From: Haemaphysalis longicornis
Lineage: Eukaryota > Arthropoda > Arachnida > Ixodida > Ixodidae
Length of the DNA: 64,000 nucleotides
Assembly (NCBI GenBank): GCA_013339765.2
Contig: CM023457.1
Span: forward strand, 72,397,717 to 72,461,716
Direction of reading: 5' to 3'
Below the pieces are notes generated by a model. It had not been told where the DNA came from. It searched no databases and saw nothing but the letters and a program-made list of their open reading frames with translations. Both the position numbers and the translations under genes were made by a program. Of the stretch, positions 43,437 to 53,955 are shown piece by piece. Position 1 is the stretch's first letter; every line of letters begins with the position of its first letter.

Positions 43437-43500
43437 GATGATGATGATGGTTGGAGTTTTTTGGCGCAAGGCCACCTGGGGCAAAGAGCGCCAAACAAAA
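43437..43500 (-). other. Conserved 3'-terminal stem-loop and tail of the I-like LINE
   Basis: On the minus strand TTTGGCGC and GCGCCAAA flank a loop containing CTTTGCC and GGCCTT, followed by AACTCCAACC and the tail. The stem TGGCGC/GCGCCA is retained in the copies at 5934-6000 and 27500-27560 while the loop differs, as expected if the stem is recognised by the reverse transcriptase. Confidence 0.65.
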
Positions 43501-43596
43501 GTATGTAAAAGAAAATAGTGGCTACTGAAGCCAAAATAACAGCAGTAAAATCAATCAACGGCAATGGTGATGGCTGGTGTATAGAGCCAGTTTTGA

Positions 43597-46500
43597 TTAC
43601 GCATGATAGGAAATGAGGTTTAAAAACTTAACGTCAGACAAATATTTAAAAACGCGTTGCACAGAGACCATGGCATTGTCACCCAAAAACAAGGAAGGGT
43701 GTAGCGGAAAGTGTTGTCTGTATAGTTCCTTGAAGTGTCTGTGTCTTGTTGTGTCGAGTGCCTTGCATGTTATTAGGATGTGGACTACGGATAGGCCCTC
43801 CCCACACCTGCTACACACAGGTCTTGGAGAGCTAGTGAGCAGGTGTGAGTGTGTTACATGTGTGTGGCCTATCCGCAACCTAGCTAAGGTAACTTCAATG
43901 TGTCTGTTGTGTGAGTCAGTAGCGTATGGTCCCAAGTGTGGTTTTATTACGTGTAACTTGTTATCTGTCTGTTCACTCCAGTGTGTTTGCCATGTGTTGT
44001 GAAGTTGGTGTCTGATGTGTGGCTTCATATCTGTGTACGGCAGTGTTGCTATGCCCACTAAATTCAAGAGTGTAGCAGCAGTGGCCATTTCATCTGCCCT
44101 TTCATTCCCGGCTATTCCACAATGGCCAGGAACCCAACATATTGTTATTTCAAGACTTGATGCGTATGCCGCCATAAGGGCCTTAAAAACAAGATTGATT
44201 ACATAATTTTTTGAGCGTTTTCTGGACAAAAGTGCACGTACAACACTAAGAGAATCTGTAAAAACTATGGACTTTGGAATTTGATGTTGGACAATGTGGT
44301 CTAAAATAAGTAAAATGCCGTGTGCTTCAGCTGTAAAAATGCTGTTGTGTGAGTTCATTCTTTTTGCCATGTTAAAGTTCAGTCCATGGGCAGCACAAGA
44401 CACAGCATCAGCTGTCTTTGATGCGTCGGAGTAAAACTCTGCACACTGGTACTTATCCTGCAGGAAGAGGAAATGCTGCATAATAGCTGCCCTTGGTGCC
44501 CGGTTTTTGTCGAACTGCACAAAAGACAGGTCACAGGAAACATCCCTGGCCTGCCATGGTGCAATAAAATCAATGATCGGTGTCTTGTGGATATATGAGA
44601 ATGACACTGCTAGCTCAGAAGCTTCTGCTCTCACTCTGAGAGGGAACGGCATGGGAATAGATGGACGGTTTAAAAAGAGCTGCTGTGAGGATGCATCATG
44701 AATGGTCGAGTTAAGAGGATGATTTGTCAGAGACATGATTTTAGAGGCATACAAAAGGTCAGTGTATATCCTCTGGTGATACAGGGACCATTTGTGGCAC
44801 TCTGCATAGAGGCTTTCGACAGGGCTGGTGCGAAAGGCGCCACAAGCAAGGCGAAGCCCCAAATGCAGAACTGGGTCAAGCATTTTAAGTGCCGTTTTCG
44901 TTGCAGACCCATATACGACGCTGCCGTAGTCCAAGCGAGATCCTACCAGTGCAGTATACAGACGCAGGAGTAGCTGCTTGTCTGCACCGTACGATTGGTG
45001 AGAGACGACTTTAAGGATATTCATAGTTTTTAGGCATTTTTGTTTAAGCATTTTCAGATGAGGAAGAAATGTTAATTTGTTGTCGAATATTAGGCCTAAA
45101 AACTTGTGCTCCTTTTCTACAGGAATCGACACGCCGTTTAGAGTAATGTCAGGGTCCACATGGATCCCACGAACACGGGTGAACACAACACAAGTACTTT
45201 TTACGGGGTTCAGCTTAAAGCCGTTTGTGTCCGCCCAGCCAGCAAGTTTGTTCACGCCGAGCTGGACTTGACGTTCACAGATTGACATATTACATGATTT
45301 AAAAGATATTTGTACATCATCTACATAAACTGAACAAGAAATGGTTGGTGGCAATACCTTACGGAGTGAGTTCATCTTAACTATGAAGAGTGTGCAGCTC
45401 AAAACACCTCCCTGAGGCACGCCATTTTCCTGAACATGTACATTAGAAAGTGCACTACCAATTCTTACACGGAAAGTTCGTTCAGACATGTAGCTAGAAA
45501 GTGTGCTGAGCATGTTGCCCGAAACACCGAATGACTTCAAGTCACTCAAGATGCCGTATCGCCATGCCGTGTCGTAGGCCTTTTCCATATCAAAGAAGAC
45601 TGTTATACAGAACTGTTTGTGAATGAAGGCATCTTTTATGTAGGATTCCAACGCAACAAGCTGATCATTGGTGGAGCGCCCCGCCCTGAAGCCTGCCTGG
45701 CAGCTCTCGAGAAGACCGTTGTACTCAAGGAAGTACACGAGCCTGCGATTGATCATCTTCTCGAAAAGCTTGCACAGGCAGCTCGTCAGGGCTATAGGGC
45801 GGTAACTTGAGGGGGACGACGGGTCCTTTCCCTCCTTCAAAAAAGCCACTACTACGGCCTCCCTCCAAGACTTTGGAATGTGCCCCGAAAGCCATATTTT
45901 ATTATATAGATGAAGAAGTGCTTCGAGTGTGTCTGCGTGTAAGTGTTGTAACATTGTGTATGTGATGTTGTCTGGGCCTGGAGCTGAGGGTTTACACGTG
46001 CTCAGAGCAGCCCTCAGCTCATGTAGTGAAAACAGGGAGTTGTAAGAAGTCTGTGATTTGTTGTTGTCGCGTAGGGACTTCTTTTCACAACAGGCTTTAT
46101 GTTTCAGGAAAGTGTTCGTGTAGTGTGCTGAACTGGACACGTGCTGGAAGTGTTGTGCGAGTGTGTCAGCCTGGTCTTCCAGAGTGTGCCCTGTTGTGCT
46201 AACCAGGGGCAGGCTGTGTGTCTGTTGTCCTTTTAGCTTGCGTATACGTGTCCATACTTTCCGTGTGTCTGTGTAGGAGTTTATTGATGTTATGAATGTA
46301 CGCCAACTCTCTCGTTTTGCCTCACGGCGCACACGTTTTCCTAACGCCTTGGCCCGTTTGAACAAGAGGAGGTTTCCCGACGTGGGGTACCGACGAAGGA
46401 TACCCCACGCCTTGTTCTGGGCCTCTCGCGCCCGCCTACAGTCCTCATTCCACCACGGCCTCCGCTGGTTGCGCGGGGCACCAGAGGCGTGGGGAATGGA

Positions 46501-47325
46501 CTTTTCGGCGGCGTCGAGGATGTGCGCCGTGAGGAGTTGGGTAGCTTCTTCGACGTGTAGGTGTCCTATGGATGTGTGGTGTAGTTTGGATGTCTCTGTA
46601 AATGTATTCCAGTTAGCTCGTGCTTCATTGAACCTATTATGGGAAGATGGACTGCATGGGCCTTTACCTATGTATGTGAGTGAGGTGGGGAAGTGGTCAC
46701 TACCGTATGGGTCAGTGCCCACACCCCACTCGAGGAGAGGAAAGAGAACTGCGGAGCCAATCGCCAAGTCAAGACATGAGTATGTGTTGTGTCCTATGTT
46801 ATGGTATGTAGGCTGTTTATTGTTGAAAAGGCATGCTCCTGAAGATGTAAGAAATTTCTCTATCAGGCGACCTCGGGCATCCGTTCTGGAGGAGCCCCAA
46901 AGAGAGTTGTGAGCATTAAGGTCGCCTGTAAGAATGTATGGTTCGGGCAGCTGGTCAACCAGTGCCTCGAAGTCAGAGCTTGAAAGTGCAACATCAGGAG
47001 GAATGTATATGGAGCATACCGTTATCAACCTATTAAATATTATTGTTCGAATTGCCACAGCCTCAAGGACAGTGTTCAGAGCGACAGGGTGGCATGCTAA
47101 GGATTTCCGAGCAATTATGGCCACACCCCCAGAAGAGTGCGTGCAGCCATCCCTGTCCTTTCTGTATATCAAGTAACTGTTCAAGAAATTTGTGTTCTTG
47201 GAATTCAGGTGTGTTTCCTGAACACACATTACACTTGGCTGATTGGCATGCAGAATCTCATATACGTCATCAAGATTTTTAAGAAGGCCTCTACAGTTCC
47301 ATTGAATTATGTTTTCTCTTCCCAT
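43597..47325 (-). CDS. LINE ORF2: endonuclease, reverse transcriptase, RNase H
   Basis: A single intact frame of 1242 residues; the start MGRENIIQWNCRG directly opens the endonuclease, so the start is credible. Endonuclease residues: N9, E37, D135 with N137, and the SDH at 209-211. RT spans about 490-760, with FFDMEKAYD (577-585), VPQGGVLSCTL and catalytic YVDD at 667-670. RNase H spans about 960-1085, with D967 (FYSDAS), E1000, D1024 and D1078 (GNERADE), all present. A C-terminal knuckle C1171-C1174-H1182-C1187 follows. The protein nicks target DNA and reverse transcribes the RNA in place. All catalytic residues visible are intact, so the copy could be active. Confidence 0.95.
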   Translation of the reverse strand: MGRENIIQWNCRGLLKNLDDVYEILHANQPSVMCVQETHLNSKNTNFLNSYLIYRKDRDGCTHSSGGVAIIARKSLACHPVALNTVLEAVAIRTIIFNRLITVCSIYIPPDVALSSSDFEALVDQLPEPYILTGDLNAHNSLWGSSRTDARGRLIEKFLTSSGACLFNNKQPTYHNIGHNTYSCLDLAIGSAVLFPLLEWGVGTDPYGSDHFPTSLTYIGKGPCSPSSHNRFNEARANWNTFTETSKLHHTSIGHLHVEEATQLLTAHILDAAEKSIPHASGAPRNQRRPWWNEDCRRAREAQNKAWGILRRYPTSGNLLLFKRAKALGKRVRREAKRESWRTFITSINSYTDTRKVWTRIRKLKGQQTHSLPLVSTTGHTLEDQADTLAQHFQHVSSSAHYTNTFLKHKACCEKKSLRDNNKSQTSYNSLFSLHELRAALSTCKPSAPGPDNITYTMLQHLHADTLEALLHLYNKIWLSGHIPKSWREAVVVAFLKEGKDPSSPSSYRPIALTSCLCKLFEKMINRRLVYFLEYNGLLESCQAGFRAGRSTNDQLVALESYIKDAFIHKQFCITVFFDMEKAYDTAWRYGILSDLKSFGVSGNMLSTLSSYMSERTFRVRIGSALSNVHVQENGVPQGGVLSCTLFIVKMNSLRKVLPPTISCSVYVDDVQISFKSCNMSICERQVQLGVNKLAGWADTNGFKLNPVKSTCVVFTRVRGIHVDPDITLNGVSIPVEKEHKFLGLIFDNKLTFLPHLKMLKQKCLKTMNILKVVSHQSYGADKQLLLRLYTALVGSRLDYGSVVYGSATKTALKMLDPVLHLGLRLACGAFRTSPVESLYAECHKWSLYHQRIYTDLLYASKIMSLTNHPLNSTIHDASSQQLFLNRPSIPMPFPLRVRAEASELAVSFSYIHKTPIIDFIAPWQARDVSCDLSFVQFDKNRAPRAAIMQHFLFLQDKYQCAEFYSDASKTADAVSCAAHGLNFNMAKRMNSHNSIFTAEAHGILLILDHIVQHQIPKSIVFTDSLSVVRALLSRKRSKNYVINLVFKALMAAYASSLEITICWVPGHCGIAGNERADEMATAATLLNLVGIATLPYTDMKPHIRHQLHNTWQTHWSEQTDNKLHVIKPHLGPYATDSHNRHIEVTLARLRIGHTHVTHSHLLTSSPRPVCSRCGEGLSVVHILITCKALDTTRHRHFKELYRQHFPLHPSLFLGDNAMVSVQRVFKYLSDVKFLNLISYHA

Positions 47326-47362
47326 TATTTAGTGTTAGAGCTACTGGAGTGTGTGTGTTTGG

Positions 47363-48723
47363 TTATGTGTCGTCTTTCGGGGCTGTGACTCTCGCCTTTC
47401 TTGGCTTGTCGGGAGGCTTTGGCGTCGGGACGCGTTCCTTGCGGTGCACCGCAGGCAAGAACGGCCCGACGTCCATCTCATCGTCCGATGTCCTGGGTGT
47501 GCCCGTCGAACCGGGCCCCCCGGACCTGGACCCCCTTCGGGGGCCCTTCGTTTGAACCGCCACCGCCGCAAGTGTCGGGGGCACCAGAAGTGGCACGGGC
47601 GGTGCGGTGGCGGTGGGAGCCGGTGCGGGGCCCGTGGTGTCCATGGCACCCTCCAACGCACTGGAGGACGGGGAGGCAGGGACGGGAGCGGCACCGGTCC
47701 CGACGGAAGGGGTTGCCACCACAACCGCTGCTGGCTCAGCGAGCGGTGCGGAGGCGGGTCGGGCTGCCAGAGGCAACCCAGGGGGGGGGCGGGGGCGGGA
47801 CCAAGTCCGACTCGCGGTACTGGGTCCCCGCCGAAACCAGACGCCGCTCCGCCCCCCGGCGAGCTGCGTCGGCGTACCTCCCCAGGGGGAAAGAGGCGAA
47901 CCTCTTTCGCGCCTCTGGGAAGGTGATGTTCTCTGTTACTTTGACATTGATTATTTTCTTTTCTTGTTGGAATTTCTCGCAAGTGCGGGACCACGCTGCG
48001 TGGGGCCCCTGGCAGTTGGCACAGGTGAAACTCTGGGTGTTACAGTTTTCGGATGGGTGGTCATGTTGGCCGCATTTTGCACAGGTAAGGCGGCCGCGGC
48101 AGGAGTTTGTGCCATGCCCGAAACCGTTGGCACTTGAAGCAGCGCCGTGGGTTCGGGATGTATGGGCGGACAGAACAATGTATGTAACCGGCATTTATGA
48201 ATTCTGGAAGGGTGCATCGATCGAAGGTCAAGATAATGTGTCTAGTTGCTACCTGTTTATCATCTCGGCGTATTGATATGCGCTTTACAGCCGTGACGCC
48301 CTGATCCCTTAAGCCTTCCAAAAGGTCGGCCTCGGTCTCGGACATGAGATCTGCCTCAGAGATCACACCTTGACAGCTGTTGAGGCTGCGGTGGGGTGTG
48401 ACCCTGACCTCCAGATCTGCCATGCGGGTTTGTTTCAGGAGGATTGTGGATTGCTGCTGAGTTTTAACTTCAACTAGCACTTCACCAGTTCTGAGCTTTT
48501 TGGCATCATATGTTTTGCCGATGATACCTTCAAGGTATTTAGAAACAAGAAATACAGATTGAGAGGAAACCGGCTTCGATTTGTCTACGGATTCAATGAT
48601 CAAAAAACGAGGGTAGTTATCTGGCTTTGGGAGCGAGATAGAAGGCAAAGAAGGAAAAGATACTTCGGTGCGGCCCCTTTTAGGGGGCCGATCACGTCTG
48701 GGGGGGGGGTTTGATTTATCCAT
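47363..48723 (-). pseudogene. LINE ORF1 (Gag-like, three zinc knuckles), two frameshifts
   Basis: Start ATG at 48723 (MDKSNPPPRRDRPPKRGRTE); an upstream in-frame ATG at 48864 lies in the 5' UTR region. A conserved RNA-binding-like part includes YPRFLIIESVDKSKP, VRVTPHRSLNSCQGVISEAD and GVTAVKRISIRRDD. Three knuckles follow: CFKCQRFGHGTNSC, CAKCGQHDHPSENC and CANCQGPHAAWSRTC; the first reads correctly only across a one-base insertion near 48118-48120. A Pro/Ala-rich C terminus is reached by a second frameshift in a G/C homopolymer near 47780-47800, ending TAPKDDT before 47363. Both breaks are single-base, one in a long homopolymer, so assembly error is plausible. Confidence 0.85.
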
Positions 48724-48995
48724 ATGGCATAGGAAAAAGCAGGGAGACGGGGGTACTTTCTTCCACAACCTTACCCTGATAGCTAAAGAGGTCCCGGAGC
48801 TCCCTGCCTGGTAAACAGACAGGGAGCCCATCCGCCGGAGCTTGACCTGGGCTCCGACGGCCACCGTTAGATGGTTCTAACCCTTCACCTTAAAAACACA
48901 TCAGCCACGGTTGGATCCAGCTTATGTTTGGGGGCTCGGGGTCCGCGGTATCGCCAGTACCGTCACCAAGATTGCTCAAGGTGCCCCGTGCGGGG
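48724..48995 (-). other. 5' UTR of the I-like LINE
   Basis: The segment from CCCCGCACGGGG to the ORF1 start. Its outermost ~20 bp match the 5' end of the fragment at 3667. I-group LINEs carry an internal promoter here; no specific promoter element was identified. Confidence 0.7.
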
Positions 48996-49008
48996 TTTAT
49001 TTGCTTTT

Positions 49009-51572
49009 TAGTAGCAACAAGTTACGACAACGAAAGACGTTGCTCGCATCAAGAAAATATACTGCCATTATACATATGTTTGCTATTGTCAACTTTAACA
49101 AAATACATTAATGGCGTCTGCCTAGTTTGCTTCAGGGGTGATCATGAAGTAACCAAGTAACTGCTAAAATTCTATGACTGCTATATAGCCAACTGTAGTA
49201 ATAAGTCTAGTCTAGGCTAGGATATATTCAGTCATTCTTATAGGTGCGCTGTCCAAGAAAAGACGTGGCTGGTTCGTTGTGCGTGGTTTTAGTGGTTAGT
49301 TTTCGATTTGCTGGTGTTACGTGAATTACTACGTGCTCCTCCTGCCGTAATATTACGTGTTAGTGCTCTTGTGCCACCTGAAATATCGTGAGTGCTGGCA
49401 AAGTGCCTGTGTCGTCGCTGTACTGCGCTGCTGTAGCAAACGCACATCGAGGTCGCCATTTGACAAAACACCTGACAAGTTGGGCCTGCCTACGTGATTC
49501 AAGAGTCTCTACTGCAAGTTTGAGTCTGTCGGCGCGACGTGTGAAAAATGCTGCGTGTTCTGCCGTAAGTGATTGTTTATCATGGTGCATGTTAAAATTT
49601 TTGTCCGCGTTGCCACAGCGCCGTTTCGTTAAACTTGTTTATAGTTTCCTTGGTGTTCGGCTCGCCACGCTTCTTTTATCGCAAATTACCGGCTGCGTCC
49701 GCACGGTCACATGAATGGGCTTCCAGGAGCGGCGGCGAGTAGGCTGTGTGAGTGATCGACCCCCTTGCCATTGCCGGCAACAAAAATGTTATTATGCTGA
49801 CGGCCCAGCGGCCGCCGCGTGGCTTGGGTGGATTCGACCGCTAAAGCTTGTTGAATAAAAAAAAGAAAACTGCGTAAAGGTTGTAAAACAAGGCGCCCAC
49901 TCCCCATTTTTTTTTGAGGAGGCAGTGGCCCACAGTATATTTTTTACAGGACGTAGGCAGCTTAGCATTGTTCTAACGGGTAGTTTTCGTTTACGGGCAA
50001 AGAAATGCAAGGAGGCTGCATTACATTTGTAGTTATAATACGTAAGAGTTGCATATACGTTGCATTTTCAACATTTGAGAATTGCTAGCAACTTTATAAG
50101 TAGTACCACATGCACAAGGTCTTTAGGAGTGAAATTTTGACCAGATATTTGATTAGACGCTGCAGCTTGAAAACATGCTGTTCCAGCCTCCATTGCTGGT
50201 GCAGTCACAGGGCAGCTTTCACTGTTTAAATGCAAGAAATTTTTCCACGTTCCTAAGCTCATCCAGCATCGTCATGATCAGACAGAAATGCTTGTGTGGT
50301 GTGACGTTATTTGTAGCGGGCTTGCATAAATTGTTGACCGTAACGTGTTAAGCATGGGTTGAACGTGTTGGTTCTTACAAATATGCATGTGATGGGGGTA
50401 CAATCACGGTGCGAAAAAGATTAAACACGGTGTGGGCTTGCCACCGTGCTCCTTCGCCATCACGTTTTTTTGTTTCGTCAGCATTTCAACTTGCCTACCC
50501 CTTGGTGGTATTGGCAGCTGAGACGTTCACCATGTGCATCAGAGAGAATTTTAATGGTGCCATGAAGACAAAATACAAGTTGGTGTTATTCGAAAGATTT
50601 CGTGTGTTATGGTGCCCCAACAATTGTCCAAATGCAAACGATGCTTTATTCACTAAGAAATTATTTAATTGAAATTCAAATTTTGGTTTTCCCGCTAAAT
50701 CGTGCATTTTCGGGGTCTGCACTGACATCACAGGAACCGACCGCTCTGCAGCCGATTGGGAAGCCTTCTTTACCGTTAGTGAACCTAGATGGTGCCACCA
50801 TATCGTGGCAAGCCGCTTTCTGCTTTTGGTTTGTTTTTGACCGTATTTAACCTGGCTTGTTTTTCTTCAGCGAGAAAATAATCGTTTCTTAAAACATAGT
50901 GCTCGCTCTACAAATATGGTCACGTAAGACACCGTTGCTTGCGTCAATCGGCCAGTGTTGTCCGAGAGAACCCCAAAGCCCTGCAGTCCTGTGCAGCTAA
51001 ACCAAGCATAGTGTGCGCAGTACCGACAGCAGTATGCATCGGTACTTCTATGCTTACGTGTGCTTTCCTGACCTCTACTGTTAATCCCACCATTCTTACT
51101 ACTCTAAGAAGAACGTGCCCTAAAATTAAGCGCAAATAGCTCGTTCGGCAAGCTTATAGGCTCTGCCTAAATCGCGTTTGCTGTTGCCGCCCTCCGCCAA
51201 CTGCAAAGCTGGCTGGTATGACATAGGTTCTGTTGCGGGAAATGAGCTAGTGGGTCGCATGGCCATTTCCTTTGTTCCTAATTTGTAGCTTATTTGAGTG
51301 GAGTTTACGTTAAAAATGGTGTCACCATGATTCTAGCAACGCAATCCTTTGAATGAATCAAACTTGTGTTCTCTCTTCATGGCTCCTTTAAAAGCCGTAA
51401 CCACGTTTCGCACCCTCTGGACCAGAGAATATGCTTACACAGTTGAAATCTGGGGCCACAGATTTCTACCACCTAGGGAGATTTCATAGGCTTAGTTTAA
51501 CATTAATTAAGTGTAAGGTTGCTTCTGTTCCTTCAAAGTATGGCTGAAAGCCTTGTAAGGATTTTCTTGCAT
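49009..51572. other. No recognisable feature
   Basis: Moderate-composition DNA without repeats or domains that could be identified. Short frames occur on both strands (for example 49388-49714 plus). It could be intron or intergenic DNA of a host gene. Confidence 0.4.
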
Positions 51573-52472
51573 GTACAGTGCTCATGGATTGAAACGCGAC
51601 GCTGCGAGCGCGTGGCCTGTGCTACATGCAGCGCCGCCAGTGGACGCCCGTGGAAGCTAGGTGTTGCATTGTGGTATACCACGAGGATGAGAGCGTTTTG
51701 ACCATAAGCTTGCTGCTTCCGGTTGCCAATAAGCGGGGCAGTGGTTCCCCGCAGCGACAGTGGCGCGCTGTGAGCCTGGAGCGCAGGAACGTGTTTGTGC
51801 GGCGGTGGTCGCGGCCTGGCGTTCCGCGCAGCGAATGTCGCGACATGGTGTGCTCGCACGCTTTTGTTACGCGTGCCGTTTCGATGCGATACAGATAATT
51901 TGCATGTAAGGCACAGTCACGCTTATCTGAATAAAACGAGCATCTGCACGTAGGAGAGGCCAACTTTATTCCATGATGTAAACTAAAAAAAAGAGGAGAG
52001 GCGACGAGTACTAATGCACCGCACCACACGCGAACATGCCTGCAAAGGCGTCTTTCCTGTTTTAGTTTACATCCTGGAATAAAGTTTGGTGTTCTGCATA
52101 CAGAAGTTTCTTTTATTCTGATGATCGTGACTGTGCATTACATGAACACTACTGTGCCACATCGGAAGGGCACGCGTAACAAGAGCGCGCGCTCACTATG
52201 TCGCGAAATCGGCTGCGCCCACAGCCGGACTACAATCGTCGGGGTACAAACGCGTTCCAGCGCTCAGGCTCGCAGCGGCCTGCTGTCGCTGCGGGGAACC
52301 ACAGTCCCGTGCATTGGCAACCGGAAACAGTAAGCCTGCGGTCAACACGCTCTCATCCTCGCAGTATACCACAATGCAACACCTAGCTTCCACGGGCGTC
52401 CATGGACGGCGCTGCATGTATTGGCGGCCACGCGCTCGCAGTGTCGCGATTCAATCAGTGAGCACTGTACTT
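51573..52472. repeat. ~900-bp foldback with ~410-bp arms
   Basis: Arm one (about 51573-51986) and arm two (about 52062-52472) are diverged reverse complements with a ~75-bp loop. Outer ends read GTACAGTGCTCA and GAGCACTGTAC; inner ends read TTTATTCCATGATGTAAACT and AGTTTACATCCTGGAATAAA. Both arms contain a related reading, MQRR(Q/P)WTPVEARCCIVVY, on their own outward strand. It may be a foldback transposon or two inverted copies of a repeat. Arm divergence shows it is not an assembly mirror artefact. Confidence 0.85.
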
Positions 52473-52615
52473 ATTTTGTAGATTGAAAGAACTGAAGGTG
52501 CCTTTCTTGCACGTACAAAAAAGAAATTCTGTAATGTCCTGTCAGAGCGAGTATTTCACGGTGTTATACCACATTTTTGCGGCTTGTTTACTACTTTAAC
52601 TTCCATTTTTTACAG

Positions 52616-52700
52616 GGCCAGGTGTTTGACATGGAGGATGTACGTTGTGAGCTACCAGAAGAACTGGCTGCCTCCAGTTTCTATCTATCCTGCACGACCT
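52616..52700 (+). CDS. Candidate internal exon of an unidentified host gene
   Basis: TTCCATTTTTTACAG precedes 52616 and GTAAGT follows 52700, good acceptor and donor sites. The 85 bp are open in two frames: one reads GQVFDMEDVRCELPEELAAS, the other MYVVSYQKNWLPPVS. The protein family was not recognised. Exons of such size can arise by chance, so confidence is low. Confidence 0.3.
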
Positions 52701-53951
52701 GTAAGTGGAGTTCATTACGGCTGTGAAATGCATGAAAATTTCGATTTTGAAGGCTGAGAGAACATGAAAACATAGAAAACCATTGTGGCATCCTTGTGGT
52801 ACCTTAATGATATTAAGACATAAGAACATTGCAGAGATGGGACAAAAAATAAGGAACCGATGTGGGTGAGAAACTTCCTAATGCCTTTCTTAGTTTTTGT
52901 GTCGCATCAGGGCTGCGTCCTTGCTCCATGAATTAATTAATAACGACTTTGTCACCCTTGTTCACTGTGGTAGTTGCGTGGTGGCCACAGACAGTATGTG
53001 GGGGTTTTTCTTCTAGCGCCTATTACAGATGAACTAGATCTTTAGACTTCTACTCAAAAGTCATATTATGGATTACATTACATGAGTGAAACAATTCCAT
53101 GCATCCAGAAATAGAATTTAGGTGAATTCACTTCAATGCCCTAGATGCAACTTGTGCCTAGCAGTGAAAAAGGTGTACTGCGTGCCTTTTTGCCACTCTG
53201 TTTCTTGTAGTGTAATGAGTCTCATTGGCCATCGCACCCCCCGAACAGCTATTTACTCTAGCAAATAAAATGATGGTACTAATTGTATAAGGGTACTCGG
53301 CAATTGAAGAAAGAGCTGTGGGGGGTTCTGGTTTGTGTATCAGAATTTGTTTGGAATATTGTTATGTAGCCACGGATAATGCAGGGTTTTTGTAAAAATA
53401 TATATTATCAGAGCAAACTGGTGTTCTGCAGTGAACATAAAAAAACACAAACCTCGAAGGATTCAGCAAAGGGACGTGCATGGATGAGCGTTGGCGAATT
53501 AAATGCCGCAGGGTTTCTTTTGCACTCATTCATTTAGATAGAGAACATTTTCAATAAAAAACAGGAAAAGCTGGGATAGGGATCGAAAAGCAACACCCTT
53601 TCTATATCAAACAAGACTGCTGGTGCAGCATACAAAGGAAAAAGGGGGAAAAAGACGGTTCCCTTAAAAAAAGGATAAGATTGCAGGGTGTGGCCAGGTG
53701 CTTGTAAAAAAACATTTTGTAAACAAATCAAACGGCGTGGTCTGGGGCGATATTATGATGTTTAGAGTAGGAAAAACCTGCATTATTTCCGAACAGTATG
53801 AATGCTCTGTGTGCAAACAAATGCAAGAACGCTTGTGTGTTTTTAGCATTCGAGTGCACGTTACAGAGTAGTCAGCTCAAGTTACCGCGGTAGCTTTCCT
53901 CATTGCTGACAAGCATAAACCCTGAAATTAAATTTGCTGTATTCGATCGCT
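52701..53951. other. No recognisable feature
   Basis: AT-rich DNA, possibly intronic if the flanking exon candidates belong to one gene. No domain or repeat recognised. Confidence 0.4.
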
Positions 53952-53955
53952 TTAA

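Larger units (their letters stand above)
43437..48995 (-). mobile_element. Full-length I-like LINE with perfect 13-bp TSD
   Basis: TTTATTTGCTTTT flanks the element exactly at 43424-43436 and 48996-49008. On the minus strand it runs from the 5' end CCCCGCACGGGGCACC (48995), through a ~270-bp 5' UTR, ORF1, a short spacer, ORF2 and a ~160-bp 3' UTR, to a CATCATCATCA tail. Length is about 5.56 kb. Endonuclease, RT and RNase H in one ORF, a Gag-like ORF1 with three knuckles, and a simple-repeat tail fit the I group of LINEs. The perfect TSD and intact ORF2 indicate recent insertion. Confidence 0.95.

Noticed and set aside
47341..47994. 217-residue Pro/Arg-rich minus frame and the 291-residue plus frame over the LINE ORF1 C terminus
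   Set aside because: The true ORF1 frame here is the one ending TAPKDDT at 47363; the others are shadow frames in GC-rich coding DNA.
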